NCBI GenBank assembly: GCA_963556145.1
Contig: OY744461.1
Coordinates: forward strand, 310,001 to 374,000
Direction: 5' to 3'
DNA: 64,000 nt
Source of the DNA: Hygrocybe punicea
Lineage: Eukaryota > Basidiomycota > Agaricomycetes > Agaricales > Hygrophoraceae
Numbering within the stretch: the stretch's first letter is position 1; every line of letters begins with the position of its first letter. The position numbers and the translations under genes were made by a program. Below, one piece after another: positions 1 to 11,066 of the stretch. The notes below the pieces were generated by a model. That model had not been told where the DNA came from. It ran no database searches and saw nothing but the letters and a program-made list of their open reading frames with translations.

Positions 1-47
1 TGTAGTACATACACTAAACTAATCAGAAACATCTGGGTCTGAGATAG

Positions 48-790
48 GATCATTGCCATCATCCTTGATTAGAAGCTCATCCCAACCTATCACTTCCCAC
101 CCACCTCACCTTCATCACCTTGCTCCTCCTTACCTTCTAGTTCAGCTTCCAAAATTGATGATGGAGCAGCTTTCTGAAAGAGCAGATCATGTCAAATGGC
201 ACATTTTATGCACTGGAAAGACTCAATGATGTCACCCTTACTCCAGCTGCGTTGCTTGCCGATTGTGATCCCACCATGTGAAAAAGCTCGTTCACTTGCA
301 CTGAGGATGCCATGATTGAAATGTAATCCCAAGCTAAAGAGGCCCATACTGGATGTCAGTGGGCATTAAACTGTAAAGTGTTAGATGTTAAATGATGTGA
401 GTGATGCACACCCCACCACTTAACTGTGGTCCACCCATCAGGTACTTGTTCAAGATATGCTCAGAAATCTTGTAGCCATGGCTCATCAGAATCTTCTGGT
501 GTGGGAGGGTTAGTGACAATGTCTTCATAGTCACTAAGCTCTCACTGGCAAAGGAGCTTGTTGATTTTACTTTTCTGAGGTGCTGATGAGGTTGAATTTC
601 ATTGTCCACAAAATGTTGAGTAGCATTCCTTGAACTAAGAATCTTATTTAGTGAAATGACTCTGATAAATTATAAGCCAATGCACAAATCTTCAACACAC
701 TTCCCAAATTCTACTTGAAGTTTGGGAGGCCAATGTTGCTTGAAGCAATCCAACTTCTGCTGAGGATCAAGAACTGGCAAGTGTTAGCCA
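48..790 (-). pseudogene. hAT transposase C-terminal remnant
   Basis: Read on the minus strand this stretch gives the C-terminal half of a hAT-family transposase: first a segment with VLDP and QKLDWF-like text near 780-700, then the hAT dimerisation (hATC) region near 360-100 with WDYISIMASS, SERAFSHGG and KGDII...QCIKCAI. hATC domains dimerise the transposase that cuts and pastes the element. The frame breaks: a one-base loss falls between the SSV and SERAF blocks (near 300), and an in-frame TGA at 192-194 sits where arginine is expected (CAI*HDLLF). No N-terminal BED finger or catalytic core is present, so it is a dead fragment whose 3' end lies outside the window. Family assignment rests on motif recognition. 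Confidence 0.75.
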
Positions 791-800
791 TCTGTTGAAC

Positions 801-895
801 CTTGAACTGAACCTGAGGTTCAGTTCAGGCTTGAGCTTGAACCTGAACCACATTTTAGGTTCAGTTCAGTTTGGTTCAGAACTGAACTTGTCCAT
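801..895 (-). repeat. GGTTCA-rich hAT-like terminal repeat, copy 1
   Basis: About 95 bp built from GGTTCAG/CTGAACC words, with an end resembling a hAT terminus (GATGGACAAGTTCAG on the minus strand). A matching copy lies in the opposite orientation at 15003-15097. It may be the 5' terminal region of the hAT remnant on its left with the middle of the element deleted. Confidence 0.5.
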
Positions 896-1035
896 CAATA
901 GCAGGCACAAGAACTCAGGCCCAGCAAAAACACATCCCCTTCCCAAGGGTTGGGCATGGCTGGGATGGCCACAACAGTCCCCTCTCTCCAGTGAGGGGGG
1001 ATGTGATCACAACAGCAGAGGAGGAAAGAGAGATT

Positions 1036-1924
1036 TGTTACGTTTCCAACTCCGCTTCCAACCCCGATGCCCATTCTGATACCTACCATGATGATTCTGC
1101 ACTGCACACCTTCCTTTTTCATTTCATTTTGTCCTTTGTCTTCTTTTCAACATCATTGTTTCTTCATTCGGACATCCTTGTATTTTCTTGTTCTTGTTCT
1201 CTTTTTGTCCCTTCTTCTAGAACAATCCAGACCAACCATGGACACATCCCCATGTGACCTCACTGCACCCGAACAGTCTCCTTGCCAACGGACATCACCG
1301 AAATTGTCTTTTCCCTTCGATATCTTGTTTACTCTATCCCACGACAAACCGATACACAATGGCTGTACTCCCGACACAGCTCATTACCGTTATTGTTATT
1401 GGCAGCATTGCCATCACCTTCCTGATTGGTTTCTACATTGTCATGATCTATCTTTGGCATAGACACCCTTCCGCCATTGATACACCTGACTTCCACCTTG
1501 ACAATATATCGACACGTAATTGACAATTGCCATTCTCGGATATTTGGTTTCCATATTCATACCCTGTGCCTACCATTATCCTCCCTGACGATCCGACGAC
1601 ATTCCTCACCTGCATGCGAACTCTGAACAATCCCCGATCACAAGACATTTCACTGTTCTCTCTAATCCGACCATCGCCAAAGCATATTCTTTTGGACTTT
1701 GACCACAGACCATACGACTTCCCAAACAGTGAACCAACCCCTATCGTATATTGTTCGCACGACATCGCTTCATTGCAGTACCCAACGACTTGTTCCCACA
1801 GCTTGTCACCTGTGCCATGACTCGAAACCTGGACCCACATTCATTTATCCATTTCCATCCATAACCTTGATACCTCCCACACTCGTTTACAACAATACCC
1901 TTTCTTGGACAAATACTGACAATC
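1036..1924 (+). repeat. Family-B LTR (solo), left part
   Basis: Starts TGTTAC and continues at 12479-13233, where it ends GTAACA. The whole LTR is about 1.64 kb and is interrupted by the gypsy element 1925-12478. The 5-bp target duplication AGATT flanks it exactly (1031-1035 and 13234-13238), so this is a solo LTR left by recombination. Other copies lie at 36878-38521 (+), 36851-40559 (-, interrupted) and 27544-28378 (-, truncated). Its last ~40 bp resemble the end of the 577-bp gypsy LTR, so the two families are probably related. Confidence 0.9.
1359..1523 (+). CDS. Small membrane-protein ORF inside family-B LTR
   Basis: A 54-codon ORF starting MAVLPTQLITVIVIGSI with one strongly hydrophobic stretch (about residues 8-30) followed by a short polar tail (HRHPSAIDTPDFHLDN). 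The same reading frame is preserved in the copies at 37181-37290 (+) and, on the minus strand, near 40100-40255. It ends at a TGA in the same place in all three copies, and the frame then stays open for about 99 more codons to 1820. An upstream ATG at 1239 (MDTSPCDLT) opens a different frame. I do not recognise the protein. It could be an accessory membrane peptide of the retroelement or a chance ORF; conservation across copies is the only support. Confidence 0.35.
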   Translation: MAVLPTQLITVIVIGSIAITFLIGFYIVMIYLWHRHPSAIDTPDFHLDNISTRN

Positions 1925-2501
1925 TGTTACTTTTCACCCCGATCTGACCCCCGTTTCCAACCCCGTTTCTGACTCCGCATCCCACAACGATGTCATAACC
2001 TGGGTCCAGAACATCATCAACGACAATCGACGACGGTATCCCAATCCATACGATTACCCTCATCATCCGATCACCGCCGACAAATCACCAATGTCACACA
2101 TGCTCATACAGGCACTTAATAAGACTGTGCAGCATAACCACCGGATCAGCTGTCTGCTGACACCAGACCCGCAACACAGCTGTTGGCCACCACGTTGGCA
2201 CCCCAAAACGCGTAGACCACAAAGCACACCAAGACGCCGTTCATCTTGGAGCTTGTCCTCCTCGCAGCCACGCATGATGAAGAAGCTGACCCTAAAGTTG
2301 TTTGTTTAGTATATAATCATGGATATTCGTAGTCAGTGATCTTTAAGTTTAGTCTAGCTACTCTTCCCCCGACCACTACCAGAAACCCAGACTCCCCTTC
2401 CCTTTCCTTCTTTACCATTGTTTGTACTTGCTTTTTATCTCAAACATCCTCGTTTGGTTTGTTGTTGCCAGAGTCCGCTATAAGAACAGCGATCTGTAAC
2501 A
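1925..2501 (+). repeat. Gypsy 5' LTR
   Basis: TGTTACTTTTCACC to GATCTGTAACA, 577 bp. The upstream sequence differs completely from that before the 3' LTR, which fixes the boundary. It holds the same C-terminal reading frame as the LTR-overlapping ORF of the 3' LTR, but with CGA at 2031-2033 where the 3' copy has TGA. Confidence 0.93.
2310..2316 (+). promoter_or_regulatory. Probable TATA box of gypsy LTR
   Basis: TATATAA, with an identical heptamer at the same offset in the 3' LTR (12287-12293). It lies about 190 bp before the LTR end, consistent with a U3 promoter; the transcript start is not visible. Confidence 0.5.
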
Positions 2502-2525
2502 TAAGACTAAACTTTCTCTACTCTC

Positions 2526-3775
2526 TTGACATCAAACCAAGACATCCTGGAACCTCGACGATACCAAACACCAGATTCAGACCAAGATGACCAGTATCAC
2601 CTCGCACCTGAAACGTCAGATTCCTCTGACGACGACTTCAACCATTTCGTCGCAACACAGACCACCTTCCGATCCACGCCTTTCCCCTCGTCATCATTTC
2701 CTACTCCAACAACAACTTCTCACCATCAAACTCAACCACGAACCAGAATGTCAGGTGAAACATCCGGAGAAACCCATGAAACCCAAGACACCAATACCAC
2801 TACAGCACCCGCAGCCCCGTCACCTTCAAAATCTCATATTGCTCTGCCGGCTAAATACGATGGAAACAGAGAAGGATTCAAAACATTCATCCGAGGAGCC
2901 TTCATCTACATCCGGGCCAACACGGCCGCTTTTGACTCGGAAGAAAAGCAGATCCTTTTTATCCTTTTTATCCTTTCGTACCTGCAGGGAGGACTCGCCG
3001 GATGATGGGCGGATGAGTACGTCGACATTGCCCTGCAGCACAACCCCGTCAACTTCGGAACCCTGGACAACTTCATTAAAGAATTCAAACGACGTTTCGA
3101 GAAACCGGACCAGAAGAAAGACGCATTGACGAAGTTGAATGACTTACATCAAGGAAAGATGATGGCCGATGAGTTTTGGATCGAGTTTGACACTCTCTGA
3201 CGCATCGCTGGACTTGGAGAAATTCTGAACGAGAGTTATCACATTCAGCTCATCGAATTACACATGAACAAGCCCTTGATCGACCAAATCTACACAGGGA
3301 TGACCATCCCAACTACTGTCGAAGAATGGTGAGAACAGACAGTCAAGCTTGACCAGCAATGGCGACGTCGTCAGGACCAGATTCGGTCCATGAATGCAAT
3401 GACAACGAAAACATGGTATAATCCTACCCCTGTCACAACAACAACTCCTCGCCTTCAGACACCAACACCTCGTCCCCAGTCGGAATCGGTACCAATGGAC
3501 ATCGACACCTGATGGACCCAACCGAGACAACAAACGTTCACACATTTAATGGACGAACAACGGCAGGAATATATGAAGAAAGGAATATGTTTCAAATGCT
3601 GACAACCTGGACATGTGTCATGTAACTGTCCAGAACAGCAAGGACGACAGCAGATTCGTTCAATGCAAACAATACCACAGATGACGAAACAACAAGAAGA
3701 TGATGGCAAGGATGCCCAAATCGCGGCATTGATGGATGAGTTGACAGCATTGAAGTTGAAGCAAGAGGGTTTTTA
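2526..3775 (+). pseudogene. gag: Gypsy gag (retrotransposon gag with CCHC knuckle)
   Basis: Starts MTSNQDILEPRRYQ soon after the LTR. After an acidic, Pro/Thr-rich N-terminus comes the retrotransposon-gag core (SHIALPAKYDGNREGFK, then FILSYLQGGLAG, NPVNFGTLDNFIKEFK), and near 3580-3625 a zinc knuckle of the form CFKC-x-QPGHVSCNC that packages RNA. TGA stops at 3003, 3198, 3330, 3510 and 3600 lie in one frame, each where arginine fits. At about 3773 a one-base change in a T run shifts the frame (GFF becomes GF-stop), after which the frame continues into pol. Related gag fragments lie at 28690-28956 and 36640-36850. Confidence 0.85.
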
Positions 3776-5638
3776 AGGAAGCGACGTGAAGCGCAAGAGG
3801 CCACGATTGCACGACTCGAGAATCATGTACTCGTATGTAAACAATTCAACAACATGTTCACCAAACTCAAAGCCCTCCGCAATGATCTGCAACAAACAAT
3901 AAAGCCAGAGCCGAAAGAGGAAAGTAACACGTGGCAAGATACCCATGTTACGGATGACAAAGGCAAAACAATTCCCTTAACAGAAGATAGAAAAACAACG
4001 GTCGAGTCAGAATTTAACGCAATGGAAACAATAGTTGCTATTCGTTCAACCACGATGGGTTATGCCCTTGATCTTCTGCATGATTTTGATATCCATGGAC
4101 AATGGACGGAAAAGATTTCACCAGGATTGGTCCTTTCACTCAATTGACGGCCAATCGATGAAGCAGTACAATGGTTGGTACAAAACATGCCACAAGATTC
4201 ACCACAGGAACCACGGACATTGGAACCAATACGAGCTGTGACACAAAAAGATTCTGAACTTTGTATGGCGTTATTGGTCCATGGTTTTGTATCTGTCACA
4301 CAAGACGGACGACAATATCCCATGACGAGTTTAATTGATTGTGGTTGTACCATCTGTGCCATCGACATTGGCTACGTCAAGGCACACAATATCCCGACGA
4401 AACCATACGTGAACCCATTCAATTCATATATGAGTGACGGAACACAACTGAAGACAGGACAGATCACAGAATATTGTGAATTACAAATGCATCTCGGTGA
4501 CCATCAAGAATTACTTCATTTCATAGTAACGACATTGGCAAAAATGGACATTTTCCTTGGGTATGATTGGCTTAAGAAACACAACCCAGAAATTGATTGG
4601 TGTGAAAATGAGATCAAGTTCTCGTGATGTCTTTCTGGTTGTGGAAAGCCATCAACAATACGATCAACCAAATTCAATACTGTGGTTTGGGAATGACCTC
4701 TTTGGTTCAACCAAGTGACGGAAGAGACAATGGTCCCGGTACACTTTCGTTCATTCATGACAAGATCAACAGAACTCGCGATAAAGGCACAAGAACAACA
4801 GAAGGAAAAGACGTTTGAGGAGTTGGTTCCTGAAACATATCATGAATATCGTGATGTTTTCGAACCATCTGGTTTTGATAAATTGCCCGCACGAAAACCA
4901 TGGGATCATGCTATCACCCTGAAACCAGATGCACCAGACCATTATGATTGCAAGTTATATCCACTTTCACCAATCGAAAAACAAGATCTTGACAAATTTC
5001 TTGATGAGAATCTGAAGACAGGACGAATTCGACCATCAAAGTCACCTTATGCTTCTCCTTTCTTCTTCGTGTCAAAAAAAGATGCCGCTGAACGACGACC
5101 AATACAAGATTATCGTTGGCTAAACTCATGGACGGTCGATGACAAATACCCATTACCATTGATCAACGACATCATCAATCAATTAGCCGAAGCCAAATAT
5201 TTCACAAAACTTGATGTACGATGGGGATTTAACAATGTCCATATCAAAGAAGGTGATGAACACAAGGCCACCTTCTTAACACCAAAAGGTTTGTTTGAAC
5301 CGACGGTCATGTTCTTCGGCCTGAAGAATTCACCACCGACATTCCAACGATTGATGAACCATGTCTTCCAATATGAAATACATGAAGGATGGTTGTTGGT
5401 CTACATGGATGACATCTTGATCTTCTCAAAGTCCCTCGAAGAAAATCAGAAGCGAACGAAACAAGTGCTAAAGATCTTCCACGAAAACAATCTATTCCTA
5501 AAGCCAAAGAAATGTACGTTCGACAAAGAAAAAGTCGATTACCTCGGACTTATCGTCGGACATGGCCAAGTCCAAATGGACCCAATCAAGACTGATGCCA
5601 TTACTGATTGGCCTGTCCCGACAAATCAAACCGAACTA
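3776..5638 (+). pseudogene. pol: Gypsy pol, part 1: protease and reverse transcriptase
   Basis: After a coiled linker (3780-4140) comes a retropepsin-like segment with LIDCGCTICAIDIGYV near 4333, the aspartic protease site (the usual Ser/Thr after Asp replaced by Cys). The reverse transcriptase (4715-5636) has LDVRWGFNNVHIKEGDEHKA, FGLKNSPPTFQRLMN and the catalytic YMDD box (LLVYMDDILIFSK, about 5395-5432). TGA stops occur at 4145, 4625 and 4694, all in frame 4715-5659. At 5638 codon CTA is cut by the Pogo element; the frame resumes at 8541 as CAA TGA TTC. The RT itself has no stop over 300 codons. Confidence 0.88.
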
Positions 5639-8538
5639 CAGGCATCTAGCACTCCTTGAGACAAAACTTTGACATTCACGAATTGTATCGCGCTGCCGGG
5701 CAAATGTCCAGATTTTTGTTCACAGACATCCTTATATGTACCAAATGATTAAGTTTGCCTCTGAAGTTTACTGGATAGAGCACGAGAATAGTAGAATAGA
5801 ACGGTATTAATGGATGTCACAAAAATGTCACAGCTGGAGCTCGTTGAGACACGGCGTTCACCATGTCGCTCTCCTCAAGCACCCCATCGTCCGAGGTCCC
5901 CGGAGCATTATCCTCAGCAGCAGCAAGCATAGCAGCAATCTGGGCGTTGGTTGGAGCTTCCGGCTTCTTTTGGCGCTTTGGAGCCTTCGGCCAATTCCTC
6001 TTTGGCACCCGATCCTTTGCCAGCGTTTGGCATTTCTGCTCCCACTCCTCGATGTCCTTGGCATGTTGTGCCTGGATCTCTTTCCATTTCTCCTCCGCTT
6101 CTGCCCTGGCCACCCTCCCAGCCTCCCTCACCATTGCACTCTGCTGCTTCCTAAGTTCCACAGCGTCATTTTTATCCTTCATCGCTTGCAACTTGGCTCG
6201 AAACTCGTCGGCCGACAGGACCTGCGCCTTACCATCAAATAGCAAGGCGCGATCGTTCTTCCTCCGATGCTCCTTCTCATGAAGTGCCTGCTGGGTTTTA
6301 TGGAGATGGATGTCTTGGACCACGAGCTGGGCATGGCTTCCCTCGAGCATGAGATCTCGTGCCTGAATGTGAGTTTTCGCGTGCCCCAAGCTATTTCGTA
6401 AGTCCTCATTCTCCTTCTCCAGCTGCTGTCAAGTCTTCCAGCCATGATTGTCAATATCCAGCAAGCACCAATTCGGTTGTGGCAGATCAGGCGGTCTTTC
6501 AAGCACGATGGGAGGAACAGGGGTTTCGGAAGTGATTTTTGCCTTCGAGACGAGATAGGACCCGGTTGATGTTGCACTCAATGTGGAATACATCATCCGC
6601 ATGCGTTTCGATGGTGTGTAGAGGGCTGGGTCAATGTTGGGATCACGGGAACGGCGACGAGAATCGGATGGACTTGATGGGGAGTGATTTGTGGCTGCGG
6701 GTGTGTGCGTAGATGGGGTTGTATCGAATGATGTCGGAGGTTGATGATGGAATGCTGCCATAACGCCTCGCACGGGGCTAGGCTGTGGAAGTGGGAACTC
6801 TCCTTTGACCGAATGAGGTATGGACGGCTTCATTTGATCTTCTGTTATGGCCTCACGGCTGAATGGGTGTACCCCAGTGACACGAAATGCTGCCTTGATT
6901 GTATTTTCATCGAAGGCCTTGATATAAGCCCTCCCGAACAGGCGAGTAAAGTCCCCTTTCGTGACATCTCTCTTATGCAACTGCTCGAACGCATCAATTT
7001 CCTTTCTCCAGCACTCCTTCATTTTACCAAAGCAGACAACATCAAGTCCCTGCAGGGCATGGGTGCAGTGAGGGGGGTAACCGAGGACAATAATGTTGTT
7101 GGCGCGTGCATAGTCAAGGAAGTCGGGCGTGTAATGTGAGCTGTGACCATCAAGAAGGAGAACTCGCGGCCGGCCATTCGCTTTCACCTTGGTTTCGCGG
7201 TCGAACACCTCTTCTAGCCAGGCCCGGCCTAGTTCTCCATCTGTCCATCCCTTTTCGGAGCAGGAAATGCTACAAAAATATTGTAAGTCTTCCTTGCGCA
7301 CATGATGACCATGAACTCACTATGCCTCAGCCACATTATCATCATTCCATTTTTGCATGAAGTTCTGACCTTTATAGATGATCATTGGCTTCACGGTTGT
7401 GCCGTCTGCGCATATTGTGATGATGGCAGTCACGTTCTCTCAATCTGCTCCGCCCTGTTTATGCTGGGTTTTGGTCCCTCGTGCACCAACAACGCATGTT
7501 TTTCGTGTATTCGCAGTTGGGAAGCCGCTTTCATCCATCCCGAAGAGAAGCTCAGGAGGGATGCCGAGCTTAACGATGTACTCTTCGCAGATGTCCTGGA
7601 AGGATCGGACGGCAGTGGGATTTAGGGACGTGGCACGCTGGCTATCAAGTGCTGAGCCCCAGAATGTCTGGAGCTTCTTCGCGTGCCTGTTCTTAAAATG
7701 AAAGACCCACGATTCCCCCACCATATCACAATCTGGACCCAGCCTGCTGATTAGGATGGCGTTTGCTGTCATTTCGATCTTGGGGTTCTCCATTGGGAAC
7801 CCATGGTTAGCAGATTCCAATATAAATTCCACAAGAATGTGTTCCTCCATCAGCGTGAGTTTCTGCTTCTCAGCATTAAACTCCAGCATGGATTTACCCT
7901 TTCCCTTCACACGACGCGAGACCGTGCTCTTGTCTACACCAAACTCTCTTGCGACACGACGTAAGGTGACTTTCTTCTCGCCTGCTGCTCTGGCCCTCTC
8001 ATACTCTGCTGCTGCCTGCCTTTCCCGTTCTTCTTGGTCGCGTCGGGCATCAAGTTTTTTGACATCATTTGACTTTGCGTGATAGACCATGGCCTAAACG
8101 AGTATCGGTGAGCCGTTAGAGTGGCCAAGAAGTCGAGAAGAGGTAAGATCTTGACGCGTTGTGTCACGCTCTGATGGCCATCAGATTCAGCGCTCATTTG
8201 GCTCCTTCAATTTCGCCCAAAATCCTTCGTGATATAGACATGATTGATAGCTGATATAGTGTACTTTTACCATATGTATTCACTTTAGCCCTAAGATTGC
8301 TGTAACTGACACTAGAATCCAAATAAAAGTTGTTGCAACTCAAAATCAGCCCATTTTTCATGTAATCAGCCTTCTACTTGGGAAACGGCTGAGTGGATTC
8401 CCACCAAAGTTGGTCAGCGCCTGGATTATATAGACGAGATGCTGAGAAATGAATTTGGTCCAAATCTGCGTCGAATTGAAGCCTCTGGAACATTTTGTCT
8501 CAAGGATTGCACGTGTCTCAAGGAGTGCTAGATGCCTG
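5639..8538 (-). mobile_element. Pogo/Fot-type Tc1-mariner DNA transposon
   Basis: A 2,900-bp element with perfect 25-bp inverted ends (CAGGCATCTAGCACTCCTTG...) flanked by duplicated TA (5637-5638 and 8539-8540). Excising it with one TA restores the gypsy pol frame (TELQ-x-FIGFLNFYR). A further copy of the TCAAGGA/GTCTC words lies inside the right end (8500-8518). It encodes one long transposase on the minus strand. TA duplication, CENP-B-like HTH and a DD35D spacing are established Pogo/Fot features. Confidence 0.92.
5817..8090 (-). pseudogene. Pogo-type transposase (CENP-B HTH, DD35D)
   Basis: Starts MVYHAKSNDVKK at 8090. N-terminal helix-turn-helix (RRVAREFGVDKSTVSRRV, about residues 43-60) and CENP-B/Tc5-type HTH (MEEHILVEFILESANHGFP) bind the element ends. 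The DDE core follows: GMDESGF, then LLLDGHSSHYT and, 35 residues on, LQGLDV. A 51-bp intron (7270-7320, GTGAGT...TTGTAG) joins VAEAY to ISCSEKGW. The C-terminus is a long charged coiled coil (KENEDLRNSLGH to EEWEQKCQTLAK) ending at 5817. Two in-frame stops, TGA at 7440-7442 (GAD*ENVT) and at 6429-6431 (KT*QQLE), sit at likely arginines. Otherwise the frame is whole, so this is a recently silenced copy. Confidence 0.9.
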
Positions 8539-8540
8539 TA

Positions 8541-9353
8541 CAATGATTCATTGGTTTTTTGAACTTTTATCGTCATTTTGTTGAAAACTTCTCCCAGATC
8601 GCAAGCCCGTTACACAAACTGACAGGAAAAGCAAAATGGAATTGGACAGAGGAGCAACAAAATGCATTCAATCATCTGAAGATTATCATAACGACCGATC
8701 CAATTCTCGTCTTACCTGTCCCTGACAAAAAATTCACCATCGAATGTGACACATCAGATTATGCAATCGGTGCTATCTTGTCCCAAGAACAACCCGACGG
8801 TCTTTTCCGCCCTGTGGCATACATGTCGACAACAATGACACCAGCTGAATGAAATTATCAAGTCTTCGACAAAGAACTACTCGCAATCATACGGAGTTTT
8901 GAAGAATGGCGACAATTCCTCCTTGGCACAACAGAACAAATCGACATCTTTACTGATCATCGCAACTTGGAATATTGTCGTAAACCGCAAGACCTCACCA
9001 GACGACAAGCTCGTTGGATTGCATTCCTACAGGATTACAATTTCCGTTTGTTATATCGTAAAGGCTCACAAAACAAGAAAGCTGATCTCCTTTCACGACG
9101 AGTTGACCATAAACCAAAAGAAATGGACAACAAAGGTATGATTGGTCTCCCTGATTCACTTTTTGTTTCACCAGAACAATCAATTTGACAAATACTCCAT
9201 ACGTCTCCCACGAACGATAACATTATTTTCTTACACCACGATAATCCCATCGCAGGCCATCCAGGTCGTGATAAAACAATTGAATTGATTTCATGAACGA
9301 CGACATGGCCAACCATCCGGGAAGATGTTGAACGATATGTCAATGGTTGTACC
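8541..9353 (+). pseudogene. pol: Gypsy pol, part 2: RNase H and start of integrase
   Basis: Continues the RT thumb (FIGFLNFYRHFVENFS) into the RNase H domain with FTIECDTSDYAIGAILSQ and IDIFTDHRNLEYC, then the connection ending SRRVDHKPKE, and the integrase zinc-binding HHCC module (GHPGRDKTIELIS, RYVNGC). TGA stops at 8544, 8850, 9186 and 9294 all lie in this single frame. It is cut at 9353 by the MITE after ...NGCT. Confidence 0.87.
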
Positions 9354-9822
9354 TATGGCCAGTCAGGGGTACACCCGCAGTGCTCTGGGGCTGTACTCGG
9401 ACCCGTACCCGTCACGGGTACGTACCCGAGGCCAAAAGTACGGGTATGGCACGGGTTTTGCAGGGGTACAGGAAGAAACATGCAAAATACCCCATTTTTA
9501 CCTGTTTTTGGTGGTTTTTATGGTTATTGTGGACGGAATACTGGTCGGATCCCTTTAGTGTAAAGGAGCACAATGTTCAGAATACTGTGGGGAGTGTTGA
9601 GAGCATTTTTACATATTTTTACAAGCAATGATTCTCATTATATCCCTCAAAAATAGCGAAAAATACCCCAAAAATTGAGTTTTTGATGTTTCTTCTCCCA
9701 AAAAAAATACAGCCCATACCCGCGTGGGTACTGCGGGTATTCTGAGGCTGGACTCGTACCCTTAACCCGTGGTACCCGTACTCTTAACCCCTGGGGGTAT
9801 TGCATACCCTTGACCTGCCCTA
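9354..9822. mobile_element. hAT-type MITE inside integrase
   Basis: A 469-bp non-coding insert with an exact 8-bp duplication GTTGTACC (9346-9353 and 9823-9830). Ends are imperfect inverted repeats (TATGGCCAGTCAGGGGTA at the left; TAGGGCAGGTCAAGGGTA on the opposite strand at the right), and the subterminal regions are dense in ACCCGTACCC words in both orientations. Removing it restores NGCTECQQNK, the expected integrase finger. The 8-bp duplication is typical of the hAT superfamily. Confidence 0.88.
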
Positions 9823-9830
9823 GTTGTACC

Positions 9831-11066
9831 GAATGTCAACAGAATAAACCACGACGTGGAAAACAACTGGGACAACTTTTCCCCCACGATGTACCACCAT
9901 ATAATTGGCATACAATTTCTGTTGACATGATTGGTCCCCTACCGGAATCACATGGCTTTGACGCCATTTTGGTTGTCGTTGACAAACGATCAAAACATCC
10001 TATCTTCATTGCCACGAACATGACATTGACATCAGAAGGATGGGCACGATTGTTCCGTGATCACGTATTCAAATGCTTCGGCATGCCACGCTTCGTTATC
10101 TTGGATCGTGGTTCTGTTTTCGTCTCACGTTTCATCACTGAATTGTATTCTTTGATCGGTATCAAAAGACGTCCCACGACAGCATATCATCCACGTGCTG
10201 ATGGACAAACAGAATGAATGAATCAGGAACTCGAGATCTTCCTTCACTTTTTCACCAATTATTGACAAGATGATTGGCATGAATGGCTTGCCCTCGTGAA
10301 GTTTGCTTTGGCTAATCGTGAATCATCCGCAATCAAAACTTCTCCTTTCTTCGCTACACAAGGACAACATCCATGGACCGGTCTTGACCTCGACACACAT
10401 ACTCCCATCACAAATGAAGCTGTCAATGATTTCATTACACGGATGAAGACCATACAACAAAAAATCAGTGAAATCGCAGATGTCACAAGACAGACGATGA
10501 AGGATAAGTATGACAATCATGTCAAGAACATCGTCTTTTCCCCTGGTGATAAAGTCTGGCTGAATGGAAAGAATTTGACCACAGATCGTCCCAGCAAAAA
10601 ACTCGACAATCAAAAGTTCGGCCCATTCACCATCCTCGACAAAATTGGTTCGTCGTCGTACAAACTGAAATTACCGAAAGCCTGGAAGATCTTCCCCATA
10701 TTCAACAATGCCCTCCTTTCCCCGTTCCAACCTCCTTCTTCCCCCATCCAACAAAAATACCATCTTCGACCTCCACCCAAAATCATCGACAATGACGATC
10801 ATTACGAAATAGAACATATCCTCGACTCCCATATTCGCCGTAACAAACTATATTATTTGGTACATTGGCTCGATTATCCCCGTGACAAAGATTCTTGGAT
10901 CCCTGCAACCGAAACTGCATATTGTCAAGATCTTGTCGACGATTTCCATAAATTACATCCCCATGCTCCTTCTTTGTTATCTCTTTGTTCTCTTTTTCAC
11001 TCTTCCCCCTTCCGTTATCCCTCCTTTCTCTTCCTCTTCTGTTTTGCTTACCATTTACCCACATAA
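9831..11066 (+). pseudogene. pol: Gypsy pol, part 3: integrase core and chromodomain
   Basis: Resumes with ECQQNKPRRGKQLG, then the DDE integrase core: SVDMIGPLP, VILDRGSVF (usually SDRG) and AYHPRADGQTE-x-MNQELE with the catalytic glutamate. Next is the GKVWLNGKNL-type C-terminal domain and, about 10800-10950, a chromodomain (EIEHILDSHIRR, YYLVHWLDYPRDKDSWIP). Chromodomains steer chromovirus insertion toward methylated-histone chromatin. TGA at 10215 and 10263 in frame. The last ~35 residues are read from a pyrimidine-rich tract and overlap the following ORF in another frame. Confidence 0.88.

Noticed and set aside
1036..2501. A single 1.47-kb gypsy LTR
   Set aside because: Sequence before 1925 is not repeated upstream of 11902. 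It belongs to the older family-B LTR, whose own target duplication is at 1031 and 13234.
2526..10263. TGA read as an amino acid (alternative code or recoding)
   Set aside because: The host genes on the right end at TGA (nuclease, coatomer) and the interrupted sites vary in context. CGA arginine codons persist in the same frames and one LTR pair shows CGA/TGA polymorphism, so mutation is the simpler reading.
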